Shown: positions 53,072 to 61,652, numbered from the stretch's first letter. The stretch is 64,000 bases of DNA from Treponema bryantii (GCF_036492245.1 NZ_AP025286.1:1116001-1180000), one strand, 5' to 3'. A program made the numbers and translations. Notes: generated from the sequence alone by a model not told the origin.

Positions 53072-53707
53072 ATGAAAGGCATTATTTTTGATATGGATGG
53101 AGTAATTTTAGACTCCGAAACAATTTCTGACAGAACCTGGATGGAAGCTGCAAAAGAGAAAAATCTTGAAGTTAATATAGAGCTTATAAATGCCTGCCGT
53201 GGTTCAAATAAAAATGATACAATTGAAATCTTCAAAAAACATTTTGGAAATAACTTTGATGGAGAAGGCTTTCTTACTCGTACCTCAGAGCTCTTTCATC
53301 AGATAGAAGAAAATGAAGGAATCCCTTTAATGCATTATGCAAAAGAGATTCTTGAATATCTGAAATCTCGATATACTCTTGCGCTTGCTTCTTCTACACG
53401 TGGGGAAACTGTTGAACGTCAGTTACGCACAGCAGGTGTAATTGATTTTTTTGAAACAAGGACGACAGGAGACATGGTTGTTCACAGTAAACCGAATCCG
53501 GAAATTTATCTGATGGCTTGTAAATCTGTTGGACTTAAACCGGAAGAATGTTATGCAGTTGAAGACAGTTTGAACGGAATAAAGAGCGCTTATGCAGCCG
53601 GCTTAAAAACGATTATGGTTGTAGATAAAATTCAGCCGACCGAGGAAATCAGAAAAATGTGCATTGCAGTTTTTGATTCCCTCGAAGGACTGAAGTCAAT
53701 TTTATAA
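53072..53707 (+). CDS. HAD-superfamily hydrolase, beta-phosphoglucomutase-like
   Basis: The 211-residue HAD enzyme has motif I DMDGVILDSE with the nucleophile Asp, motif II in LASSTRG, motif III Lys in SKPNPEIY and motif IV EDSLNGIKSA. The helical cap after motif I fits beta-phosphoglucomutase or sugar-phosphatase relatives. The start follows TTCCTTCATT, with no good ribosome-binding site. It is divergent from the esterase gene and converges with the xylanase gene. Substrate not determined. Confidence 0.88.
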   Translation: MKGIIFDMDGVILDSETISDRTWMEAAKEKNLEVNIELINACRGSNKNDTIEIFKKHFGNNFDGEGFLTRTSELFHQIEENEGIPLMHYAKEILEYLKSRYTLALASSTRGETVERQLRTAGVIDFFETRTTGDMVVHSKPNPEIYLMACKSVGLKPEECYAVEDSLNGIKSAYAAGLKTIMVVDKIQPTEEIRKMCIAVFDSLEGLKSIL

Positions 53708-53709
53708 TT

Positions 53710-55005
53710 CTATTCCAGAGCTTTAAGAATTCTAAAGAACTCAGGCTTTTTCTTTAAGTTGTAATGGAAGATACCGCAGTAAGGTCCATTCATCTTATAG
53801 CTGTAATCTGTTTTTGGGAGAGATGGATTATCTGTGAGTCCCCAGATTGAAACACTTGTAAGATATGTGTTTTCGTTGTTAGCGGCGCCAAGCATCTTAA
53901 AGAAGTTCTCATAGAAGTTTTCATGGCGTGCTGCAGTTGCTGGATCTTTTTCGTAATTGCGCAATGCAAGTTCTGTTACATGAACTTCAACACCAAGATT
54001 TCCATAGAAGTTGATTGCATTCTTGAAAAGATTGATATCATTTGAATTCATACAGCCTGCCTGCTGTCCATAACCGCCAACATAGCCCTGCATTCCAAGT
54101 CCATCACAAAGTTTTTCTTTTTTATTGATGCTGGTAATGAGTTTTCCGATTGCTTCACGTTTAGGTGAAAGGAATGTATTATAATCATTATAGAAGAGTT
54201 TGATATCTGGATTTACTTTGTTTGCAGCTTTACGTGCATACTTAAATGCGAGCTCAACATAATCTGGTCCTATTACATCATAGAAATAATTTGGAGTTCC
54301 ACCTCTTAAAGTGCGGACTCTTCGCTCATCATCTGCCTTGCATTCGTTTAAGCCGTCTGCAACAGCTTCATTTACAACATCCCAGCAGTAAACAACACCA
54401 GGGAAGTTTATTTCAAAATGCGAAACAACTTCATCGATATAATATTCAAGACGTTTTTTCATTGTGTCGGAATCAACAAAAGCACCATCTTTTGAATAGC
54501 CTTCCTTAAAGAACCAGACTGGCATATATGCATCCCATACAAGAACATGTCCGCGGATTCCTATTCCGTTTTCCTGTGCAAACTGGGCAATTTTATCTGC
54601 CTGTGAATAGTTCATGACAGGCATTCCGTTTTCTGATTTCATGCTCAGCTGCTGATTCAAAAGTGAATAAGCCTTAAACTCGTTTGAAGCAGTTATACTG
54701 TTGAAGTCAGCTTTAATCATATCTGTATATGCAGATTTTTGAACAGTCTGATAAGAAATTACAGCGCCCATCTTAAAGCCGTGTCTGGCAGCTGCTTCGT
54801 ATAAAGGTTCTTTCTGTTCCGGCATTTCTGCTTCTGCGGCTTTTTCTTCTGCCTGCGATTTTTCGGCAGACTTCATAAACGCAGCAGCCATTCCGGTTGC
54901 TTCCTGTTGTGTATTCTGTGCAACAGTTTTTTCAGATTTTCCCTTGCAGGAGATGAGTGTAATTGCGACAAAGAATGTCAGTGTTATAAGTGTGATTCTT
55001 TTCAT
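53710..55005 (-). CDS. Endo-1,4-beta-xylanase lipoprotein (GH10)
   Basis: The 431-residue GH10 enzyme cuts xylan backbones. A lipobox (TLISC, Cys20) anchors it to a membrane, and a charged linker (about 21-67) precedes the catalytic barrel. The acid/base is Glu213 in WDVVNEA, the nucleophile Glu345 in VHVTELAL. A GRGHVLVW-like segment (RGHVLVWDAYMPVWF) is also present. The stop lies 3 bases from the convergent HAD stop. It likely works at the cell surface with the neighbouring esterase on hemicellulose. Confidence 0.92.
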   Translation of the reverse strand: MKRITLITLTFFVAITLISCKGKSEKTVAQNTQQEATGMAAAFMKSAEKSQAEEKAAEAEMPEQKEPLYEAAARHGFKMGAVISYQTVQKSAYTDMIKADFNSITASNEFKAYSLLNQQLSMKSENGMPVMNYSQADKIAQFAQENGIGIRGHVLVWDAYMPVWFFKEGYSKDGAFVDSDTMKKRLEYYIDEVVSHFEINFPGVVYCWDVVNEAVADGLNECKADDERRVRTLRGGTPNYFYDVIGPDYVELAFKYARKAANKVNPDIKLFYNDYNTFLSPKREAIGKLITSINKKEKLCDGLGMQGYVGGYGQQAGCMNSNDINLFKNAINFYGNLGVEVHVTELALRNYEKDPATAARHENFYENFFKMLGAANNENTYLTSVSIWGLTDNPSLPKTDYSYKMNGPYCGIFHYNLKKKPEFFRILKALE

Positions 55006-55010
55006 GTAAA

Positions 55011-55610
55011 TTATTTTACAATAATCTTTCCGTTGGAAATATCAAGTAATTTACTGATGAAAAGCTCGTGTTCATCCTCGCGGATTTCACCTGTGAGTGT
55101 AATTTCGGTTCCAAAGTCTTCTGTGAGATTGTAGATATGGAATTGTTCAAGTGTGATTTTAATAAGTTTATAGAGTGCGTAGTCGGTAGAGAAGGTGAAA
55201 GCTTTTTTTGCTACGAGTTCTTCAAAAAGGCCGGCTTCATCTGCGGCAGCGAGAACTCCTTTTGCTCCGTTGCCGTATGCTTTTACAAGGCCACCAGTTC
55301 CAAGTAGTGTGCCACCAAACCATCGTGTAATTGTGAGAACTGTGTTTGTGCAATTGCGGCCACGGAGAACATCGAGGGCAGGACGGCCGGCTGTACCGGA
55401 TGGTTCTCCGTCATCGCTCATTCCCATAACTTCGGCACCGGGGCCGATAACAAAGGCGTGTACTACGTGAGTTGCATCGGCATATTTTGCTTTCTGAGAT
55501 TTTACGAGTTCGCGGGCTTCTGCCTGTGTGGAACAGGGAAAGAGCTCGGAGAGGAAGCGCGAGCCTTTTATTGTTTCTTCGTAGTTGATGTATTCTTTTA
55601 GAACTTCCAT
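55011..55610 (-). CDS. yigZ: YigZ/IMPACT family protein
   Basis: The 199-residue protein has the YigZ N-terminal fold (GSRFLSELFPCSTQAEARELV) with the conserved box DDGEPSGTAGRPALDVLRG and TRWFGGTLLGTGGLVKAYG, then a DUF1949 ferredoxin-like tail. The bacterial family is conserved but its role is unsettled; its eukaryotic relative IMPACT regulates GCN2. The GH10 xylanase gene follows on the same strand 5 bases away. Upstream lies hairpin element C. Confidence 0.88.
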   Translation of the reverse strand: MEVLKEYINYEETIKGSRFLSELFPCSTQAEARELVKSQKAKYADATHVVHAFVIGPGAEVMGMSDDGEPSGTAGRPALDVLRGRNCTNTVLTITRWFGGTLLGTGGLVKAYGNGAKGVLAAADEAGLFEELVAKKAFTFSTDYALYKLIKITLEQFHIYNLTEDFGTEITLTGEIREDEHELFISKLLDISNGKIIVK

Positions 55611-55619
55611 ATTTTTTTA

Positions 55620-55766
55620 GGTGCTAGGTGCTAGTTTTTTTTGTGCAGGGTTTTAGGGGCTGCATAAGCCCCTAGGAGAAGGGGTAGCGGAAAACGCCGC
55701 AGGCGGTTGGAGCGAGGGGGAGACTTCCCCCTAATCCCCTAGAACCTAAAACCTGACACCTATAAC
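55620..55766. repeat. Intergenic hairpin-rich element C
   Basis: Two perfect hairpins are seen: TAGGGGCT-GCATA-AGCCCCTA (55654-55674) and AGGGGGA-GACT-TCCCCCT (55715-55732). The outer words GGTTTTAGG (55649-55657) and CCTAAAACC (55745-55753) can also pair, which excludes the first hairpin, so two folds compete. The middle contains GGTTGGAGCGAGGGGG, recalling the GAGCG core of elements A and B. No gene is in 55611-55773. Confidence 0.65.
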
Positions 55767-55773
55767 CTTTCTC

Positions 55774-57693
55774 CTACTCCACAACAATATCCTGAACTTC
55801 CTTATTGGCAACGCGGATACCTTTTGCTTTGAGAGACTTTTCCTCAAACTTATCGGCCTTGAACTTTTCGGTGAGCACCTTGAGGCGAGGCTTTTTTACG
55901 TAATTGAGCTGGAAGGTAAAGCTCTTGCGGGTATCAACGTGGAGAACTTCGCAGCCTTCAGGAGCAAAGAAGTAGTCGCGGTTCATGATAAAGGCCTGAA
56001 TCTTACAGCGCTTGATGTGAACGAACTGAGTTGCAGGATCGCGGTAAAGAATTGTAAAGAGAACCTTTGAGAGGCTTTCTTTATCGGCAAATCCACAGTA
56101 ACGCATTTCCGGTCCGACAAAAAGTTTTTTCGGTGTTTCTGAAACAGAGTAAATTCCGCTCTTTCGAACGTAAAGAATCTTGTCGTATGGAGTAACTTTG
56201 AAAAGTTCTGTACCGCCGGAAACTTCTGTTCCGAGGTTTCCGTTTTTTTCGTCGTATTTGAGGGAAAGATCGCGCTTTGTTACGGCCTTTACGTCTACGG
56301 CATTGATGTTTGTAATAGTTGTATGGCGCTTAAGGTTTTCTTCCCCAAGACTTTCAAGCTTCTTTTCGATTCCGTCGAGCCAGCTGATTGCATAGTCTAC
56401 GAGGTGTTTGAGCAGGCGGTTGATTTCCTTAATGCGTGCATTGATTGCTTCAACTTCGGCCTTATTCTTGCTCATATCATAAAGCGAGATACGGCGGATC
56501 GGGATTTTCAAAAGGTGGTCAACATCTTCATCTGTTATCGGACGAATCAGTTCTTTCGCGAATGGCTTAAAGCCGTCTTTTACAGCCTTGATTACGCCTT
56601 CTTCTGTTTTCTGCTGTTCAATCTTTTTATAAATGCGCTCTTCAACAAAGATTCGCTCGAGAGTACGCAGATGGAGTTTTTCCATGAGGTCTTCTTTTTC
56701 GAGTTCAAGTTCCCGTTTAAGAATTCCCACAAGCTGTTTTGCGTGATGTTCGATTACCTGAGTACAGGTCATCTGCACAGGCATGTTGTCTTTGATTACG
56801 AGGAGGTTACAGTAGATTGTCTGTTCACAGTCTGTGAAAGCATAGAGAGAATCTACGACATCTTTTGTGTAAACTCCGCGCTGAAGACGGATTTCGATAT
56901 TTACTTTATCTGAAGTATAGTCCTGAATTGATGTAGCTTTGATTTTTCCATTCTTAACAGCTTTTTCAATTGAGTTACAAAGTCGTTCTGTTGTAGAACC
57001 ATAAGGCAATTCAGTAATTACGATTTTTTTATCATCACTTGTATCCATTTTTGCACGGGTGATGATTTTTCCGAGTCCATCCTGATAGTCACTGACATCA
57101 ATAAGACCTCCGGTAGGGAAGTCAGGGAAGAGCTGGAATTTTTCTCCGCGAAGGCATTTTCGTTCAGCATCAATTACTTCATGAATATTATGACTCAGAA
57201 TATTGGTGCTCATACCAACAGCAATACCTTCAGCACCCATAATCAGAACGAGCGGAAGTTTTGCCTGGAACGAGGTCGGTTCAACATCGCGGCTATCGTA
57301 GGTTTCAACATATTGTGTAATACGTGGATTTGTATTTAAGATTTCTTTTGTAATTGGTCGGAGGCGGCACTCAATGTATCGGGGAGCAGAAGCTCCGTCA
57401 CCGGTGTACATGTTACCAAAGTTTCCCTGCTTGTCGATAAAGATTTCCTTGTTGGCAAGATTAACAAGCGCAGTGTAAATAGAAGCGTCTCCGTGCGGGT
57501 GATAAGCCATAACCTTGCCGCACACGTTAGCAACCTTTGTGAAACGTCCGTCGTCTGTCTTGATAAGTGTATGAATGATTCGTCTTTGAACAGGTTTCAG
57601 TCCGTCAGTAATTTCAGGAATAGCGCGGTCACGGATAACGTAACTTGCATACTGAATAAAGTTCTGATCGAACAGATTTTTTACATAAGCCAT
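55774..57693 (-). CDS. parC: DNA topoisomerase IV subunit A (ParC-like, short)
   Basis: The 639-residue type IIA topoisomerase subunit starts at MAYVKNLFDQNF (ATG 57693), with GGGG 8 bases upstream. GyrA/ParC landmarks are LKPVQRRIIHTL, YHPHGDASIYTALV and the catalytic tyrosine in SAPRYIECRL. It is much shorter than GyrA and the C-terminal beta-pinwheel is reduced, as in the short ParC-like class. No parE gene is next to it, so its ATPase partner is encoded elsewhere. Decatenation after replication is the inferred role. Confidence 0.88.
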   Translation of the reverse strand: MAYVKNLFDQNFIQYASYVIRDRAIPEITDGLKPVQRRIIHTLIKTDDGRFTKVANVCGKVMAYHPHGDASIYTALVNLANKEIFIDKQGNFGNMYTGDGASAPRYIECRLRPITKEILNTNPRITQYVETYDSRDVEPTSFQAKLPLVLIMGAEGIAVGMSTNILSHNIHEVIDAERKCLRGEKFQLFPDFPTGGLIDVSDYQDGLGKIITRAKMDTSDDKKIVITELPYGSTTERLCNSIEKAVKNGKIKATSIQDYTSDKVNIEIRLQRGVYTKDVVDSLYAFTDCEQTIYCNLLVIKDNMPVQMTCTQVIEHHAKQLVGILKRELELEKEDLMEKLHLRTLERIFVEERIYKKIEQQKTEEGVIKAVKDGFKPFAKELIRPITDEDVDHLLKIPIRRISLYDMSKNKAEVEAINARIKEINRLLKHLVDYAISWLDGIEKKLESLGEENLKRHTTITNINAVDVKAVTKRDLSLKYDEKNGNLGTEVSGGTELFKVTPYDKILYVRKSGIYSVSETPKKLFVGPEMRYCGFADKESLSKVLFTILYRDPATQFVHIKRCKIQAFIMNRDYFFAPEGCEVLHVDTRKSFTFQLNYVKKPRLKVLTEKFKADKFEEKSLKAKGIRVANKEVQDIVVE

Positions 57694-57745
57694 TAGTTTT
57701 CCCCAAGGGACAAAAATATACATCGTCAAATTAAACGACGCCGTC

Positions 57746-57766
57746 ATCCTGAACTTGTTTCAGGAT
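57746..57766. repeat. CTTGT-loop hairpin, copy 3
   Basis: ATCCTGAA-CTTGT-TTCAGGAT is a perfect 8-base stem upstream of parC. It pairs with copies at 12429 and 17915 by loop and by compensated stem changes. Confidence 0.75.
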
Positions 57767-57834
57767 CTTTTGTTAATTGTCCTAACCCACATAAAATTAT
57801 AAATGAAAAATTCGTGATTTTCAACTGTTTTTGC

Positions 57835-57867
57835 TTGACTTAACTGTTATACTGTTATATAAACAGT
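57835..57867 (+). promoter_or_regulatory. Promoter and candidate operator of the GntR-ABC operon
   Basis: TTGACT (57835-57840) and TATAAA (57858-57863) are 17 bases apart. ACTGTT-ATATA-AACAGT (57851-57867) overlaps the -10, and a further ACTGTTATA lies 9 bases upstream of it. This is the arrangement expected for autorepression by the GntR protein. Confidence 0.65.
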
Positions 57868-57884
57868 TATATACAGGAGGTTGT

Positions 57885-58253
57885 GTGAAGATATTACAGA
57901 ATTCAAGTGAACCGATTTATAAGCAGATTGCAAATCAATATCGGGATCAGATTCTTTCAGGAAAATTAAAGCCTGAATCATATTTACCTTCAATACGTGA
58001 GCTTGCTCAGAATTTGAAAATCAGCGTCATTACAACGATGAAGGCTTATGAGATTCTGGCAGAGGAAGGGCTTGTCACGGCTGTGCAGGGGAAAGGGTAT
58101 TTTGTGAATCCACAGAATCTGGAACTTGTCCGTGAACAGCATTTAAGATTGATTGAAACTGAATTACAGAACGCAATTAATTCAGCAAAGGTTGCAGGCC
58201 TTACCGGCGATGAACTTAAGCAGATGCTCGAGGCTCTTTTACAGGCAAATTAA
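57885..58253 (+). CDS. GntR-family regulator, YtrA type
   Basis: The 122-residue protein starts at GTG 57885 (protein read as MKILQNSSEPIYKQIANQ), with CAGGAGG 4 bases upstream. A winged helix (about 10-75: SYLPSIRELAQNLKISVITTMKAYEILAEEGLVTAVQGKGYFV) is followed by a short helical tail, the YtrA layout. YtrA-type proteins usually repress ABC transporter genes next to them. The ABC ATPase gene follows by 15 bases. A palindrome overlaps the promoter. Confidence 0.9.
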   Translation: MKILQNSSEPIYKQIANQYRDQILSGKLKPESYLPSIRELAQNLKISVITTMKAYEILAEEGLVTAVQGKGYFVNPQNLELVREQHLRLIETELQNAINSAKVAGLTGDELKQMLEALLQAN

Positions 58254-58268
58254 AAACAGGAGGAGAAA

Positions 58269-59171
58269 ATGGAAAGAAACGGAATGACAATACCGGCTAC
58301 AATAAAACTCAATGGTTATGAAAAACATTTTGATGGTTTTAATCTTGGTCCATTGGAGTTTGAGATTCCTGCGGGCTTTACAACAGCGCTCATTGGAGAA
58401 AACGGCGCCGGTAAAACAACTCTGCTTGATGCTCTTGGCGGTATTACAAGTGGCCGCGGAAAAATCACCTGGCTTGAGAAATATACAGACCTCGACCAGA
58501 ACGATGGCGAGCCTCGTAATGAAATTGGCTGGTGTGCGGCTAACAGATTTTTTCCTATGACCTGGAGTCTTAAAAATATCAGAAAATCTCTTCCGCTTGC
58601 TTTTGATAATTTTGATATGGAGAAGTTTGATGCGCTTTTGAAGGAATTTGGAATCGAAGAAAAAGATTCAAAACATCCGAAAAAAATAAGTGCCTGGTCA
58701 GATGGAAATCGCGCTCGTCTTGCCATTGCTTCAATTCTTGCCCGCGATACAAAACTTTTGATTTTAGATGAGCCTGATTCTGCGCTGGATCCTGTAATCC
58801 GCGATGTGCTCAATTCAAAATTCCGCCAGTACATAAATCAGGGGAACGGAGAAACGAGCATTCTCTTTTCAACTCACAATATTGCCGACATGGAAAACAT
58901 TGTTGATTATGTTGTTTTTCTTGCGCGTGGCCAGGTCCTTGCAACTGGCTTTGTGGAAGATTTACGAGAACAGTACCGCTATGTGCATGGACCGAAAGAG
59001 GCTCTGGGGACATCGCATGGAACAGAGGCTTTTGATTTTTATTATTTTGATGATGATAAAGTTGAAGGGCTTTGTTCGATAGAAAATGCTGACAAGTTTG
59101 ATGAAGGCCTTGCAGTTGAAGTTCCAACGTTACAGCAGCTTTCGGTTCTGATTTTGCGAAGCGGGGAATAG
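58269..59171 (+). CDS. ABC transporter ATP-binding protein with an atypical signature
   Basis: The 300-residue ATPase has Walker A GENGAGKT (43-50), Walker B LLILDEPDSALDP and the H-loop STHN. The LSGGQ signature is replaced by WSDGN, as in some YtrB-like ATPases. A C-terminal extension (about 215-300) is present. AGGAGG precedes the ATG. Two membrane proteins follow, so an exporter or bacitracin/envelope-stress type transporter is plausible. The substrate is unknown. Confidence 0.88.
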   Translation: MERNGMTIPATIKLNGYEKHFDGFNLGPLEFEIPAGFTTALIGENGAGKTTLLDALGGITSGRGKITWLEKYTDLDQNDGEPRNEIGWCAANRFFPMTWSLKNIRKSLPLAFDNFDMEKFDALLKEFGIEEKDSKHPKKISAWSDGNRARLAIASILARDTKLLILDEPDSALDPVIRDVLNSKFRQYINQGNGETSILFSTHNIADMENIVDYVVFLARGQVLATGFVEDLREQYRYVHGPKEALGTSHGTEAFDFYYFDDDKVEGLCSIENADKFDEGLAVEVPTLQQLSVLILRSGE

Positions 59172-59224
59172 CTGGCTGCTGGTCGAGGCCTGGTGTCGGG
59201 GTGCATTAAAACAAGGAGACGAAA

Positions 59225-59875
59225 ATGAATATCAAAAATAATCTGAATAATTATTATGTTTATACCGGAAAGAAATTACGCGAAGATATTTTTATTCTTT
59301 TGCTTTTAGATTTGTTTTTTATTCTGTTTATCAGATTCGGTGTTGGCGGAATTGGATTTTCGGAAAAACGTAATTCTATTATTTATACAATGCTTGGTGT
59401 ATCGCAGATTTTGCCGTTCATTCAGCATATAAATGAGTTTTTTAATCTCGGGAAAACAGCGTGCTATCTCAAAACTTTCAGTAAGAGTTTCGAAACTTAT
59501 AAATCCTGGTATTTAATTAATTTTATAGAAAAAATTATTGAGTACGTGGTAGTCGTTTTGATTGTATATGGTATCGGGCTTCAGATGGGAACTCTTCCTT
59601 CAAATGCTTTGTTCCTTTTCCTGGCTGATATTTTTGGAGGACTTGTAGTCTTTGGAATTACTCCGTTTTTCTTCAGAAGTAAATCTCAGAAAACCATCTC
59701 TTCGAAAATGTGGCTTGGGTTATTGTTTGCGCTGGTTATGATGGTTTTGAATAACCTGTTTTCTCAATATATCTTTCTAATCTGGCTTGTGACTTTTATT
59801 CCTTTGATGTTTTTTTCAAATTGTCGCTGGCTTGGAATTATGAAAGTGGCATATTCTGATGGAGGCGAAAAATGA
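59225..59875 (+). CDS. Predicted ABC transporter membrane protein, first
   Basis: The 216-residue protein has about six hydrophobic segments and no signal peptide. It shows no recognised family motif. AAGGAGA lies upstream of the ATG. Its stop overlaps the next gene by ATGA. Position after a YtrA-type regulator and an ABC ATPase marks it as a transporter permease. Confidence 0.7.
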   Translation: MNIKNNLNNYYVYTGKKLREDIFILLLLDLFFILFIRFGVGGIGFSEKRNSIIYTMLGVSQILPFIQHINEFFNLGKTACYLKTFSKSFETYKSWYLINFIEKIIEYVVVVLIVYGIGLQMGTLPSNALFLFLADIFGGLVVFGITPFFFRSKSQKTISSKMWLGLLFALVMMVLNNLFSQYIFLIWLVTFIPLMFFSNCRWLGIMKVAYSDGGEK

Positions 59876-60537
59876 ATTATCTTCCAATTAATATTTTCAT
59901 GGCAACACTTTCTTTACTGTCTGGTTTCCTGTATTCGGTTATTCCGATAAAAAGACTTGCACGAGGTGAACTTGCTTTTCATTATGTAATTCTTTCATGT
60001 CTGTGGGCATCTTTATGTTTTATCTTTATTCTCAGATTATTCTTTAATAGAGGTTCAACAAGATTTATAAAGACAACAAAGAGTACAAAAAAGATTTATA
60101 CAAAATATCTTTCCGCTTTAATTGAAATTATAAATACAACACTTTTTGTTTTTGTACTTGGTCTTGTTTTCTGGAGTTTTAAACGAGGTTTTGATTCTTC
60201 GGTTTGTTATGTCATCATAATTGTATATGGCCTTTTTCATCTTCTGGTTTCTGTCATTACTCCAAAAATGATTAGGCCTATAAGTAAAGAAGATCCGTTG
60301 TACTTTTCAGTTGCTGCAAGCAGAAGATTTGACGAGACGGGGGTAAAGGTAATATGTTATCTGATTTTGCTTTTGCCGTCTTTTGTTGGAAGTTTTGTTT
60401 TCATGTCGTTGACAAATATGCTTCCACATCTTAGTTCTTTGGGACTTATTATTGCCGTTATTGCTGGACTGATTCTTGTTGTGATTTCCTGTGTGTTGAA
60501 TCGGTTGCTGCTTGAACGGGAGTATAAGAGGCGGTAA
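59872..60537 (+). CDS. Predicted ABC transporter membrane protein, second
   Basis: The 221-residue protein has about six membrane segments and pairs with the preceding one through the ATGA overlap. The sequence is diverged and I do not recognise the family. It closes the GntR-ATPase-permease-permease operon, which ends 21 bases before the convergent aldo/keto reductase gene. Confidence 0.7.
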   Translation: MNYLPINIFMATLSLLSGFLYSVIPIKRLARGELAFHYVILSCLWASLCFIFILRLFFNRGSTRFIKTTKSTKKIYTKYLSALIEIINTTLFVFVLGLVFWSFKRGFDSSVCYVIIIVYGLFHLLVSVITPKMIRPISKEDPLYFSVAASRRFDETGVKVICYLILLLPSFVGSFVFMSLTNMLPHLSSLGLIIAVIAGLILVVISCVLNRLLLEREYKRR

Positions 60538-60558
60538 GAATGAGTGATGATTTTGAGT

Positions 60559-61596
60559 TTATACCTTAGTTTTTCCGCTGAGGATATCCTTGTAATCTAC
60601 AAGGTTCTTTCGCAAAAGAGTCGGAATATTGAGTTCATAAGGACAGCGCTTGAGGCACGCACCGCAGTCAACACACTTTTCGATTTTCATCATTTCTTCC
60701 TGCCAGTGTGGAGTGAGCCAGGCTTCTGAAGGTGCACGGCGGATCATCTGGCTCATGCGGGCACACTGATTGATTGTGATGCCGACTGAGCATGGCGAGC
60801 AATAGCCGCAGCCACGGCAGAATTCTCCGAGCAGTTCGTCGCGGTCTTTTTTGATGAGAGCATCGAGTTCCGGAGTGAGTTCCGGCTCTTCGCGGAAAAA
60901 GTCCAGCCACTGTTCGAGTTCACTCATTCTCTGGATTCCCCAGATTGGAAGAACATCATATTGAAGCATGAATGCCATGCAGGCTTTTGCGTTAGTGAGG
61001 AGTCCGCCGGAAAGACCTTTCATGGCAATAAAGCCTACGTTGTTCTTTTTACATTTTTCTACGAGAGAGATGTCTCGATCTGTTGCAAGATATGAGAATG
61101 GGAACTGAAGTGTCTCATAAAGTCCGCTTTCTGCAATCTCTTCTGCAATACCGATTTTGTGCGCTGTAATTCCTATATGACGGATTTTGCCCTTAGCCTT
61201 TGCTTCCTGAAGAACTTCATAAAGTCCAGTTCCGTCGCCAGGCTTATAGCATTGTTTTACGCAATGCAGCTGGTAAATATCAATATAATCTGTTTTCAGG
61301 TTATGGAGTGATGTCTCAAGGTCTGCCTTGAGTTTTTCAGGAGTTTCTGCAGCAGACTTTGTTGCGATGAAAATCTTTTCGCGGTCGTATTTTCCGTTGT
61401 CCCGGCCGAAAGCCTGTCCCATTTTTTCTTCACTATCAGAATAAGCGCGAGCTGTATCAAAAAAAGTCAAGCCGCCGTCATAAGCTCTGTGCAAAATCTC
61501 AACGGCAGTTTCCATATTAACACGCTGTACAGGAAGCGCTCCAAATGCATTCTGAGGAGTAGTAATACCTGTAGTTCCAAGAGTGATTGTTTTCAT
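60559..61596 (-). CDS. Aldo/keto reductase with C-terminal 4Fe-4S ferredoxin domain
   Basis: The 345-residue protein has an AKR barrel (about 1-250; catalytic Tyr in DTARAYSDSEEKMG, Lys in ATKSAA, His in QLHCVK) followed by two cysteine clusters, CRGCGYCSPC and CVDCGACLKRCPYEL. It probably passes electrons between an iron-sulfur donor and an aldehyde or ketone. TATAAT lies 6 bases before the ATG and no ribosome-binding site is present. Substrate unknown. Confidence 0.9.
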   Translation of the reverse strand: MKTITLGTTGITTPQNAFGALPVQRVNMETAVEILHRAYDGGLTFFDTARAYSDSEEKMGQAFGRDNGKYDREKIFIATKSAAETPEKLKADLETSLHNLKTDYIDIYQLHCVKQCYKPGDGTGLYEVLQEAKAKGKIRHIGITAHKIGIAEEIAESGLYETLQFPFSYLATDRDISLVEKCKKNNVGFIAMKGLSGGLLTNAKACMAFMLQYDVLPIWGIQRMSELEQWLDFFREEPELTPELDALIKKDRDELLGEFCRGCGYCSPCSVGITINQCARMSQMIRRAPSEAWLTPHWQEEMMKIEKCVDCGACLKRCPYELNIPTLLRKNLVDYKDILSGKTKV

Positions 61597-61602
61597 AATG
61601 AA

Positions 61603-61608
61603 ATTATA
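61603..61608 (-). promoter_or_regulatory. -10 box of the aldo/keto reductase gene
   Basis: TATAAT on the minus strand ends 6 bases before the ATG, so the message may be leaderless. The -35 region is weak. Confidence 0.45.
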
Positions 61609-61652
61609 GCATAGGCGGGGAAAGTTTTATATATTATATATAGAGGATTTGA

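Noticed and set aside
53008-53235. N-terminal extension of the secreted esterase
   Set aside because: It would hide the signal peptide and overlap the divergent HAD gene and its promoter region.
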